Source: DATKZS01 sp035527835 [NCBI: bacterium] (lineage in GTDB: Bacteria; RBG-13-61-14). From it: DNA of 22,798 bases. The position numbers and the translations under genes are program-made. The notes below the pieces were generated by a model. It saw nothing but the letters and a program-made list of their open reading frames with translations, was not told where the DNA came from and searched no databases. The stretch lies in contig DATKZS010000141.1 of NCBI GenBank assembly GCA_035527835.1, forward strand, positions 1 to 22,798. Direction: 5' to 3'. Shown here piece by piece: positions 7,901-14,155 of the stretch (positions are counted from its first letter, which is position 1; each line of letters begins with the position of its first letter).

Positions 7901-9531
7901 GAAAAATTGCTGACATCGCGGTATTGTCGCTCTTGTTGTGGGCCACGGCCTCGGACGCGTGGGCCGGGGAGGGCGCCCGCGGACCGGACGCCGCGGTCCC
8001 CGGAATCTTTCACCGCTCCGCGGCCGTGCATGGGCTGTACGTGATCGAGAGCGGGGAGTTGAGCAACGAGGACTGGCACCTGGCAACGGTGGTCCAGGGC
8101 ATGGCTTCACGGGGAGAGCCGAGCATTTACCTCGTCAACCGCAAGTCGGAATCCCGCGGCGACGAGGTCCTGCTTGACTTTTACGAGCAGGAATACGGGA
8201 TCCGAGTCCTGGGCGAGATCACGGTCCAGGAGGCGCTTAATAAGTTCGCGGGGCTGTTTCAGGGCTACGCGCTGTTCTCGTTCGCCGAGCCTTGGACGGT
8301 GAACGTGGCTGACACCTGGTGCTCGATCCACGACTGCCTGCCGGTGACGCCGGAGCAGGAGGCCCTGGCCCGGGAGGCCGGCCTGAAAAAGGCCGGGGAC
8401 TTCCGGGGGCGGTTCCGGGACGCGCGGGATGCGATTGACTGGTCCTTGAAGGAGCTGTTCCCGTACTGCTCCATCAAGACCGTGGCCTCGCTCTCGCCCC
8501 GCAACCACACCTGCCGCGACTATCTATTCGCGCACCGCATCTTCACCTTTTATCTGACGGCCTCGGGCCGGGATTATTTTGTGTTGAGCGGTCTGCTTAA
8601 AAAGATGCCCCGCGACATTCCGACGATGGGCTACATCGCCAGGAGCGGCCCCGAGGAATGGATCGTCGAGTACACCCTGGCGGCATCGTCCAAATTCATG
8701 GCGCCCACCGACCTCGTGCCCAACCTCACGGTCCACTCCGGCATCCCGATCATGCCGTTGCCGGAGAGCGCGCCGGAAGCCGATCCGCCGGACCTCCGGG
8801 GCAAGCTGGGCGTGGTGTTCGCGTTCACTGACGGCGACAATCTGTTCATCGAATCCGAGCGCTACCTCAAGGCCGACTCCTGGCTTTGCCCGGAGCGGGG
8901 CAAGATCAAGGCGGCGTGGAGTTTCGCGCCCGAGCTTTATGAGCTCGCGCCCGGGATCATGCGCTATTACTACGAGACGCGGACGGACAATGATTTCTTC
9001 GTGGCGCTCTCGGGCGCGGGCTATACCTTCACCTCGGCGTTTCGGGACCAGGAGTTTTTTCGCGACGTGTCCATTGACTACATGAAACTCACGGGCATGG
9101 ACGTGCTGTGGTCGCTCGACCCCTTGCTCTACGTCCCGCTCGGCCGCGGCGTGATCGGCGCGGCGCTGGGCCCGCTGGGCCGCGACCCCTGGATCAAGGG
9201 CCTGCTCGCCGGCTACGCTCCGCCAATCACCATGCAGCGGTGGAGCCATCCGCGCGGCTACCCGCCCATCCTCTTCAGCCAGACCAATTATTACGAGGAC
9301 CAGAATAAAACGCTGGCCGCCAAGCTCAAGGCCGAGGCCGCGTACATTCCCCCGCGCGGGAAAGTAGTTTTTTACGGACTCAACGGCTGGGCGGTGGGCT
9401 ACGACGATCTCATCTCCGTCCTCGCCGGCCTCCACCGCGACGACATCATCCTGCTCTCGCCCCGTGAAGCCGCCGCCGTCATCGAACAATGGGGGGCCGG
9501 CAAAAACCTGACTAGTGTATCCGAATTATAG
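7897..9531 (+). CDS. secreted GxGYxYP-family putative glycoside hydrolase
   Basis: 544 aa from ATG at 7897, overlapping the upstream stop by 4 nt (ATGA), so translation is probably coupled. A signal peptide covers residues 1-23 (hydrophobic core then DAWA/GEG), placing it outside the inner membrane. The N-terminal half (VHGLYVIESGELSNEDWHLATVVQGMASRGEPSIYLV) matches the GxGYxYP N-terminal domain. The C-terminal half has FAFTDGDN (D312, D314), FAPELYELAPGIMRYYYE and SGAGYTFTSA at 372-380, which is the family signature G-x-G-Y-x-Y-P with Phe for Tyr (378) and Thr for Pro (379). The family is predicted to act on carbohydrates but the biochemistry is poorly known. Pairing with a YfhO-like membrane protein suggests work on a surface or exported glycan. 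Confidence 0.88.
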   Translation: MRKIADIAVLSLLLWATASDAWAGEGARGPDAAVPGIFHRSAAVHGLYVIESGELSNEDWHLATVVQGMASRGEPSIYLVNRKSESRGDEVLLDFYEQEYGIRVLGEITVQEALNKFAGLFQGYALFSFAEPWTVNVADTWCSIHDCLPVTPEQEALAREAGLKKAGDFRGRFRDARDAIDWSLKELFPYCSIKTVASLSPRNHTCRDYLFAHRIFTFYLTASGRDYFVLSGLLKKMPRDIPTMGYIARSGPEEWIVEYTLAASSKFMAPTDLVPNLTVHSGIPIMPLPESAPEADPPDLRGKLGVVFAFTDGDNLFIESERYLKADSWLCPERGKIKAAWSFAPELYELAPGIMRYYYETRTDNDFFVALSGAGYTFTSAFRDQEFFRDVSIDYMKLTGMDVLWSLDPLLYVPLGRGVIGAALGPLGRDPWIKGLLAGYAPPITMQRWSHPRGYPPILFSQTNYYEDQNKTLAAKLKAEAAYIPPRGKVVFYGLNGWAVGYDDLISVLAGLHRDDIILLSPREAAAVIEQWGAGKNLTSVSEL

Positions 9532-9573
9532 ATGATCGTTTTTTCATAATGTGCACCGAGTTGCATCGTCAGG

Positions 9574-9678
9574 TCGCCCCTTCAGGGCTGAAAAGGATAT
9601 TGTGGGCGCCGATATCCCAGGGTAGGCCGAAGACGGCCAACCCTGGGCTATCTTATTATCGCCCTTTCAGGGCTGAAG
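9574..9678. repeat. compound intergenic repeat: direct repeats around a nested hairpin
   Basis: TCGCCCCTTCAGGGCTGAA at 9574-9592 recurs at 9659-9677 with one change (85-bp period). Between them a near-perfect hairpin forms: CCCAGGGT (9616-9623) with ACCCTGGG (9640-9647), enclosing GGCCG (9625-9629) with CGGCC (9634-9638) around an AAGA loop. A degraded copy of the same element is at 18843-18890. A short open frame through this stretch (9549-9752) is a translation of the repeat and is not called as a gene. The region separates the GxGYxYP gene from the CoA-binding gene. Confidence 0.75.
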
Positions 9679-9733
9679 AAATAATCACTGATCTGATTGA
9701 TACCCTATACTGGTTCTTTAACTTTGGAGGTTT

Positions 9734-9789
9734 TGCTATATACTTTTTATAGCGCCGGCGGCCGGGCGTGAAAAGAAGTTGACGGGAGG
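9734..9789 (+). promoter_or_regulatory. candidate extended -10 promoter and RBS that decides a TTG start
   Basis: TGcTATATA (TG at 9734-9735, hexamer 9737-9742) resembles an extended -10 element; no good -35 is visible at the expected distance. Downstream, GGGAGG at 9784-9789 is a strong Shine-Dalgarno sequence. It overlaps a possible GTG start at 9789 and lies 8 nt before TTG at 9798, which favours the TTG as the true start of the CoA-binding gene. Confidence 0.4.
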
Positions 9790-9797
9790 TGTTTGAG

Positions 9798-11291
9798 TTG
9801 GACGAGCGGATCAGGGCCATGGAAAAGATTTTTTCGCCGCGGAGCGTGGCATTCGTGGGGGCGTCGAACAACCTGGGCAAATGGGGCGGCATCATCTTCC
9901 GGAACCTCCTGGACGGCGGCTACGAGGGCGAAATTTACCCGGTGAACCCGAAAGAGGAGACGGTGCAGGGGCTCAAGGCGTTCCGGGCGGTCGCGGAAAT
10001 TTCCGGCGACATTGACCTGGCCATTTTCACGATCCCGTCGGCCGCGGTGCCGGCGGCGATCAAGGAATGCGTGAGGAAGAAGGTCCCGGCCGGCATCGTG
10101 ATCACGGCGGGGTTCGCGGAGCTGGGCGGCGACGGGGCCAGGGAGCAGGAGGAGATGGTGCGGCTGGCGCGGTCCGGCGGCATGGTGCTGGTGGGCCCGA
10201 ACGGGCAGGGGATCTCGTCGCCGCGCGCGAAGCTTCATCCGTGGATGCCGGTGCTCAAGCCGGAGCCCGGGGTGATCGCGGTGGCGAGCCAGAGCGGGAA
10301 CGTTTCCACGGTGGTGGCGGAGGAGCTCGCGGATTTCGGGTTCGGGTGCTCGAAGGCGGTGTCGGCGGGCAACTGCGCGGACCTTAGCTGGCCCGATTAC
10401 CTCGAGTATTTCCGGCAAGACCCGGAGACGCGCGTGATCGTGCTGTACGTGGAGGGCGTGGGCGACGGCCCGGCCTTCTTCAAGGCGGCCAAGGCGGCGG
10501 CGCTCGAGAAGCCGGTGGTGATCATCAAGAGCGGCCGGACCCAAGCGGGGGCCGTGGCCGCGGCCAGCCATACGGGAGTGCTGGCGGGCTCGGACCAGGT
10601 CTTCAGCGCGGCGTGCCGGCAGGCCGGGCTCATCCGGGCGGAGACCATCGAGGACGCGGTGATCATGGCGGCGAGCTTCGTGAAGACGCCATTACCCGCG
10701 GGCCGGAAGGTCGGGGTGATAACGGGCGGCGGCGGGTTCGGGGTGATCGCGGCGGATGCGTGCCTGCGCCTGGGCCTGGACGTGGTCAAGCTCTCGGATG
10801 AGACGATCGGCAAGCTTAAGGCCCACCTTCCGCCGTGGTGGTCGCCCAACAACCCGGTGGACATGGTGGCGGGCATCGGCTACGGCGGCCCGCGCGAGCT
10901 GATCCCGATCCTGATGGACAGCGGCGAGGTGGACGGCGTGATCCTGCTGGGCATCGGCTGGATCTACTCCATGCTCGACTCCGTGACCTCGAAAATAGAT
11001 TTCCGCAACCCCGAGGACAAGACGCTCCTGGCCCGCCTGGACCACGACCTCAAATACAACGAGATGCTGCGCGACTACTTCTTCCAGTTCAAAAAGCCCC
11101 TGCTCATGACCTCGACCATGGCCCGCCTCGCGGTGCGGCGCGGGTATCCGGGGCTGCTCAAGCTGGTGAACGATGGCATCATGCTCTACCCGACGATCGA
11201 GGACTCCATCCGGGCCTTCGGGGCGCTGGCGGAGCGGGGGAGGTTCCTGCAGCAAGAGAAAAATCTCCAGTGCTCTACGCATGAAGATTGA
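9798..11291 (+). CDS. CoA-binding, ADP-forming acyl-CoA synthetase alpha-type protein
   Basis: 497 aa from TTG at 9798, chosen because GGAGG lies 8 nt upstream; GTG at 9789 overlaps that site, and ATG at 9819 (MEKIFSP) is the other alternative. Residues 10-140 are a Rossmann CoA-binding domain (SVAFVGASNN, YPVNPKEETVQG, VITAGFAE, LVGPNGQGI). Residues 155-285 are a succinyl-CoA-ligase-like domain (VASQSGNVS) carrying SHTGVLAGSD, whose H258 corresponds to the phosphohistidine of ADP-forming acetyl-CoA synthetases. The third part (VITGGGGFGVIAAD, NPVDMVAG) completes an alpha-chain layout. The ATP-grasp beta part needed for ATP synthesis is neither fused nor next door. VGPNGQG has Gly where most relatives have Cys-Leu. 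It may be a stand-alone alpha subunit or a protein-acylation-related relative. Confidence 0.85.
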   Translation: MDERIRAMEKIFSPRSVAFVGASNNLGKWGGIIFRNLLDGGYEGEIYPVNPKEETVQGLKAFRAVAEISGDIDLAIFTIPSAAVPAAIKECVRKKVPAGIVITAGFAELGGDGAREQEEMVRLARSGGMVLVGPNGQGISSPRAKLHPWMPVLKPEPGVIAVASQSGNVSTVVAEELADFGFGCSKAVSAGNCADLSWPDYLEYFRQDPETRVIVLYVEGVGDGPAFFKAAKAAALEKPVVIIKSGRTQAGAVAAASHTGVLAGSDQVFSAACRQAGLIRAETIEDAVIMAASFVKTPLPAGRKVGVITGGGGFGVIAADACLRLGLDVVKLSDETIGKLKAHLPPWWSPNNPVDMVAGIGYGGPRELIPILMDSGEVDGVILLGIGWIYSMLDSVTSKIDFRNPEDKTLLARLDHDLKYNEMLRDYFFQFKKPLLMTSTMARLAVRRGYPGLLKLVNDGIMLYPTIEDSIRAFGALAERGRFLQQEKNLQCSTHED

Positions 11292-11301
11292 ATCAGCGGA
11301 G

Positions 11302-11334
11302 TTGATGGATTCGAGCTTAGGAAATAGCTATAAT
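11302..11334 (+). promoter_or_regulatory. candidate promoter of the HEPN/MNT pair
   Basis: A perfect TATAAT is at 11329-11334, 31 nt before the HEPN start. The best -35-like hexamer, TTGATG at 11302-11307, is 21 nt away, longer than the 17-nt optimum, so only the -10 is convincing. It lies after the stop of the CoA-binding gene and would give the pair its own transcript. Confidence 0.45.
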
Positions 11335-11365
11335 GGATAAGAGGCTTTGCGGAGAAAGATCCCTG

Positions 11366-11755
11366 ATGGCTATTAACATCCAGAAGCAAATCGTCTATTG
11401 GAGTGAGGGCGCGAAGGAAGACCTGGATACGGCCTCCATCCTTCTTGAAAAAGGCAAGAACAAGGAGGCCCTGTTCTTTGCGCACCTGGCATTAGAAAAG
11501 GCGCTCAAGGCGCTGGTGGCCAAGAATACATCCGATGTTCCGCCATATTCTCACGACTTGACATTCCTGGCGAAGAAGGCAGGGCTTACCCTATCGGCAG
11601 ACCAATCTCATCTGTTTAACATGGTTAATAAGTTTGCGACTGCGGGCAGATATCCGGACCCGGAAAAGCACGGCCCGTCAAAACAGAAGGCCAAGGAAAT
11701 TGTGGATGAAATCTCCGAGGTGATGAAATGGTTAATCCGGAAGTTATCGTCCTAG
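11366..11755 (+). CDS. HEPN-domain protein (toxin-type partner of MNT)
   Basis: 129 aa from ATG at 11366, with GGAG 11 nt upstream; the frame can start at 11333, but HEPN homology begins near residue 9. It is all-helical: WSEGAKEDLDTASILLEKGKNKEALFFAHLALEKALKALVAK fits HEPN helices 1-2, followed by PYSHDLTFLAKKAG and a C-terminal helix (KAKEIVDEISEVMKWL). In HEPN/MNT (type VII-like) modules the HEPN protein is often an RNase silenced by nucleotidylation from MNT. The usual RNase motif is R-x4-6-H; the only match is R95-YPDPEK-H102, in the RYPD segment common in this subfamily, so catalysis is uncertain. It overlaps the MNT gene by 28 nt, indicating strict coupling. Confidence 0.85.
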   Translation: MAINIQKQIVYWSEGAKEDLDTASILLEKGKNKEALFFAHLALEKALKALVAKNTSDVPPYSHDLTFLAKKAGLTLSADQSHLFNMVNKFATAGRYPDPEKHGPSKQKAKEIVDEISEVMKWLIRKLSS

Positions 11756-12051
11756 TGCGCCGCTATTTGGACGTGCTGGTCGAGCATGGGATCCAGGTTG
11801 ATCGGGCGATCCTGTTTGGCAGCCAGGCGCGGGGCACCGCCGGACCGTACAGCGATATTGATATCCTCGTGTTGGCCGAGGAGTTTGACCGGGACCGCTG
11901 GGGCAAAGACGATGATTTGTGGATTTTGACCGGCGAGGCCGGCTTCGGCCTTCAACCCATCCCCGTCGGCGTCAAGCAATTCATAGAGGATGATTCCTCC
12001 GTGATCATCGAAATGGCCCGCCGCGAGGGGGTGGAGATCAGAAGAAACTGA
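11728..12051 (+). CDS. MNT-family nucleotidyltransferase (antitoxin-type partner of HEPN)
   Basis: 107 aa. The minimal nucleotidyltransferase signature is complete: G31-S32 in ILFGSQARG, then D43 and D45 in YSDIDILVLAE (GS-x10-D-x-D), the metal-binding catalytic pair of the pol-beta superfamily. The start ATG lies inside the HEPN gene, preceded by GAGG with 7 nt spacing. In studied pairs MNT transfers AMP to the HEPN toxin and neutralises it; here that is inferred from family and gene order (HEPN first, overlap 28 nt). The third catalytic Asp/Glu usually lies on a later strand; VGVKQFIEDDSSVIIEMA may supply it, but I cannot assign it. There is no signal peptide or membrane segment. Confidence 0.87.
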   Translation: MVNPEVIVLVRRYLDVLVEHGIQVDRAILFGSQARGTAGPYSDIDILVLAEEFDRDRWGKDDDLWILTGEAGFGLQPIPVGVKQFIEDDSSVIIEMARREGVEIRRN

Positions 12052-12154
12052 AAACCAAGAAGGCGCGAAGAAGTAACTTCTTATAGATTCCCGCAAAATA
12101 AATGATAGAAATCCTGGTGGCGGGGACACTCTTGTCCCAGTCCTTTATCGGGCC

Positions 12155-12318
12155 GCTGGCGGTGTTCGCGGGTCCGCCGCTCACGCGCGAAGCAAAAGGG
12201 CTGCGTGGACAAGATCGCCGCGGCCTAACCAGGACTTATTGAGGAAGGCCGGCCGCCCTCGCCGGTCAACGGCCCCAAGGGCAATCAGAAACACTTCCTC
12301 CTCTTGCTCAGGAAATGA
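12155..12318 (+). pseudogene. tlyA: decayed 3' end of a tlyA-like rRNA 2'-O-methyltransferase gene
   Basis: Two reading frames together recreate the C-terminus of a TlyA/FtsJ-type protein. Frame A (from about 12155) reads AAGGVRGSAAHARSKRA, like the GGVVRDPAxHAR stretch of TlyA. After a shift near 12197-12204, frame B reads CVDKIAAA, meets TAA at 12226-12228, and continues PGLIEEGRPPSPVNGPKGNQ-KHFLLLLRK to TGA at 12316, matching the SPxxGPxGNxE-x-LLxLR end of TlyA. Nothing upstream encodes the S4 or methyltransferase domains, so this is a remnant. The assignment is by recall of the family pattern. Confidence 0.6.
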
Positions 12319-12325
12319 CTCAGCA

Positions 12326-12390
12326 GGACAGGCTTCCCTGCCTGTCCCGTCCCGCCGGCGGACAGAACATTCCTTACGGACAAGAATGTC
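12326..12390. repeat. intergenic hairpins after the tlyA remnant
   Basis: GGACAGGC (12326-12333) and GCCTGTCC (12340-12347) form an 8-bp stem around TTCCCT. A second short stem, ACATTC (12367-12372) with GAATGT (12384-12389), follows. Upstream, CACTCTTGTCC at 12127-12137 is identical to 2-12 at the window start, so these look like pieces of dispersed repeats. With the tlyA remnant they account for the 378-nt gap 12052-12429, where I see no intact gene. Confidence 0.55.
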
Positions 12391-12429
12391 GGTGCTATTC
12401 TTTTGATGCTTCCCGGGCGAGGCTTGGGT

Positions 12430-13953
12430 TCACGGTCCGGTCCAGTGAAGCGTGAAATGAACCACGTACTCGAAGTAGCGGATAAAGAATTGATTAAGAT
12501 TATTCGAATAATACTGCTGCGTGGTGTAATTCCAGATTTCAAATTTAAGGGAGTCACCGTACTGCACGCCCGCGGGAACGGCGATGGTCGAGGAAGTGGT
12601 GTCTGGCGGCAAGGGATCATGCCGCGTTGAGCCGGGCCGGGAGAGATTCTCCAAAGAGAAGTTCACTATCTCAAACGGCGCGCCATCGGAATATTGCCAT
12701 TGCAAGGGCAGTGGATCCAGATTGATCGAGGACCCGGGCAGGGGAAGGACGGCGTAGATGCCGCGGGGGAAGTCGGAGACGTAAAACGCCGGGACCTGGA
12801 AGACGTCAATAACCGTGGCGCCTTGGAGGAGTTCATACTGGCCGGAGGGATAGACCGCGGCAAAATCGCCCAAGGTGGGGTAGGAGGTAGACGTCATCGC
12901 GTCCCATTCCCATCCCTGGCTATGAGTGAAGGAAATCCCGTTGCCGCTGGGGGTACGTATCGAGATGCTGGCCCCGGAATCGCCGAACAGGATATAAACC
13001 ATCGGATTGAGGTTATAGCCGGGGTCACGGTTATATTGGAATTCCTCGACAGTCAGACAGCGCTGCAAGGCGTCAGGGTTGCAGGTGTCGGCGTCCTGGA
13101 TGCAGGCAATCGGCACCAGGAGCAAGCCAAAATCTCCGTCCCAGTAATTATTGATTTGATCCTGGCAACCGGAGTCGCTGATGTAGCCGCAGGTGTCGAG
13201 CGGCGAGCAGAGATCGTTGGCCATGTCGGCCTGAAAACTAATCAGGCAGGTGTCTACTTCTCCGCAGGAGGCGGCGAACTCGGAGCACGTCCGCCACTGC
13301 GCCGCCGCGGGAACGTTATAGTTGAGATAGGTTTGGATGGTCGGTGGACAACTCGAGTTGATGTCATAGCCGCAGGCCGCGAAGGCATTGCACATGTCGT
13401 TTGCGCCGAAGGGGTAGCCGTCGCAGTCATAGTCAATGCCGCTGCCGGGAACGGGAGGGGCGCCGGGGTGGATGGCGGGATCGGCGTCGTTGCAGTCGTC
13501 GCCGCCGAAGATGATGGACTTGTGGCCGTCGCCGTCCATGTCGGGGTTGGAGTAGAGGTAGCTGAGGTCATAAGCCAGGGCATAGGGCACGCTCGCCAGC
13601 CGCTGGCGGGGCGCCATCGCCTCCCCCGCCACCTTCACCTCCAGCCAGCGGTTCGGGCCGCTGAAGACCGAAGGCCCGAGCGGCGTTACCGACCCCAGCA
13701 GCACGTTATACAGCCCGCCCTGCACCGTCACCGTCTGGGTCTCGCCCCACAGCACGCTGCCCAGGCCCACCGTGCCGCTGTCGAGCACGGAAAAATGCAT
13801 CGAGCGCGTTCCCGTCACCGGCTTATCGTCGGCGTCCATCAGCCGGCCCTGATAATTGATCAGGCCGGGGACGGATTGGCCGAAAACCGTGAGGGAAATA
13901 AAAAGGACGGAGGAAAGGACCGCCATCGCCGCGCCGATCATTTTGTTATTCAT
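12430..13953 (-). CDS. secreted Cys-rich protein with MopE-like metal-binding motif
   Basis: 507 aa from ATG at 13953 (AAGGGG 7 nt upstream; a stop lies upstream in frame). A signal peptide covers residues 1-26. Residues 28-130 (INYQGRLMDADDKPVTGTRSM, then WLEVKV, APRQRLASVPYALAYDL) are a beta-rich N-terminal module common in secreted proteins of uncultured bacteria and often linked to surface display. Residues 138-164 carry D-x-D-G-D-G then DDCNDADPAIHPGA, the MopE-type putative metal-binding motif. Residues 180-300 hold many Cys in paired spacings (CNAFAACGYD, CSPLDTCGYIS), likely disulfides. The rest is beta-rich with no recognised domain. It is transcribed alone, divergently from the hsp70 operon. 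The C-terminal half is AT-richer than the N-terminal third. Function unknown. Confidence 0.8.
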   Translation of the reverse strand: MNNKMIGAAMAVLSSVLFISLTVFGQSVPGLINYQGRLMDADDKPVTGTRSMHFSVLDSGTVGLGSVLWGETQTVTVQGGLYNVLLGSVTPLGPSVFSGPNRWLEVKVAGEAMAPRQRLASVPYALAYDLSYLYSNPDMDGDGHKSIIFGGDDCNDADPAIHPGAPPVPGSGIDYDCDGYPFGANDMCNAFAACGYDINSSCPPTIQTYLNYNVPAAAQWRTCSEFAASCGEVDTCLISFQADMANDLCSPLDTCGYISDSGCQDQINNYWDGDFGLLLVPIACIQDADTCNPDALQRCLTVEEFQYNRDPGYNLNPMVYILFGDSGASISIRTPSGNGISFTHSQGWEWDAMTSTSYPTLGDFAAVYPSGQYELLQGATVIDVFQVPAFYVSDFPRGIYAVLPLPGSSINLDPLPLQWQYSDGAPFEIVNFSLENLSRPGSTRHDPLPPDTTSSTIAVPAGVQYGDSLKFEIWNYTTQQYYSNNLNQFFIRYFEYVVHFTLHWTGP

Positions 13954-14015
13954 ACCAGACCCCTTTGTTTTGAAGACTGACGTTGAGAATCAAAACAGCT
14001 TCTATTTTCTGTTCA

Positions 14016-14044
14016 TTCATACTCCTTCCTAATATGATTGTCAA
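14016..14044 (-). promoter_or_regulatory. candidate sigma70-type promoter of the MopE-like gene
   Basis: On the minus strand a perfect TTGACA (complement of 14039-14044) is followed by a 17-nt spacer and TATGAA (complement of 14016-14021), a 4/6 match to the -10 consensus. It would give a leader of about 55-60 nt before the ATG at 13953. The rest of 13954-14155 holds this promoter and the opposing one at 14108. Confidence 0.5.
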
Positions 14045-14084
14045 TAAACATTGATCCTGTTTGCAAGGCTTGCTGTCGGCCGGT

Positions 14085-14113
14085 TTTTTATGATAAAGTA
14101 GATTGACTATAAT
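14085..14113 (+). promoter_or_regulatory. candidate promoter of the hsp70-J-LolA-barrel operon
   Basis: A perfect TATAAT is at 14108-14113, 42 nt before the hsp70 ATG; the position 17 nt upstream holds TTTTTA (14085-14090), a weak -35. No CIRCE-type inverted repeat (HrcA operator) or sigma32-like CTTGAA/CCCCAT pattern is visible, so heat-shock control is not supported by sequence. Confidence 0.45.
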
Positions 14114-14155
14114 GACCGGGCGCGCGAGCAGCGACGCGAACTGAAAGGAGCAGGC

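Noticed and set aside
9549-9752. Possible 67-aa gene
   Set aside because: It is a translation of the compound repeat at 9574-9678, with no usable RBS.
12049-12095. Terminator after the MNT gene (AAGAAGT/ACTTCTT)
   Set aside because: Almost no loop between the arms and no T-run after them.
12127-12137. CACTCTTGTCC match to positions 2-12 as evidence of a full second element
   Set aside because: Only 11 bases match and the flanks differ; kept only as a possible repeat fragment.
12694-13980. 428-codon plus-strand open frame opposite the MopE-like gene
   Set aside because: Low-complexity Gly/Val/Ala/Arg antisense translation with no signal or domain; the minus strand has a signal peptide, RBS and metal motif.
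13946-14020. 24-codon leader ORF before the MopE-like gene, overlapping its start
   Set aside because: AAGGAG lies only 1 nt before its ATG, and the candidate promoter would start transcripts at or after that site, so translation is unlikely.
14030-14155. Heat-shock control elements (CIRCE or sigma32) upstream of hsp70
   Set aside because: Neither the nine-base CIRCE inverted repeat nor a convincing sigma32 pair is visible; only a sigma70-like -10 is supported.
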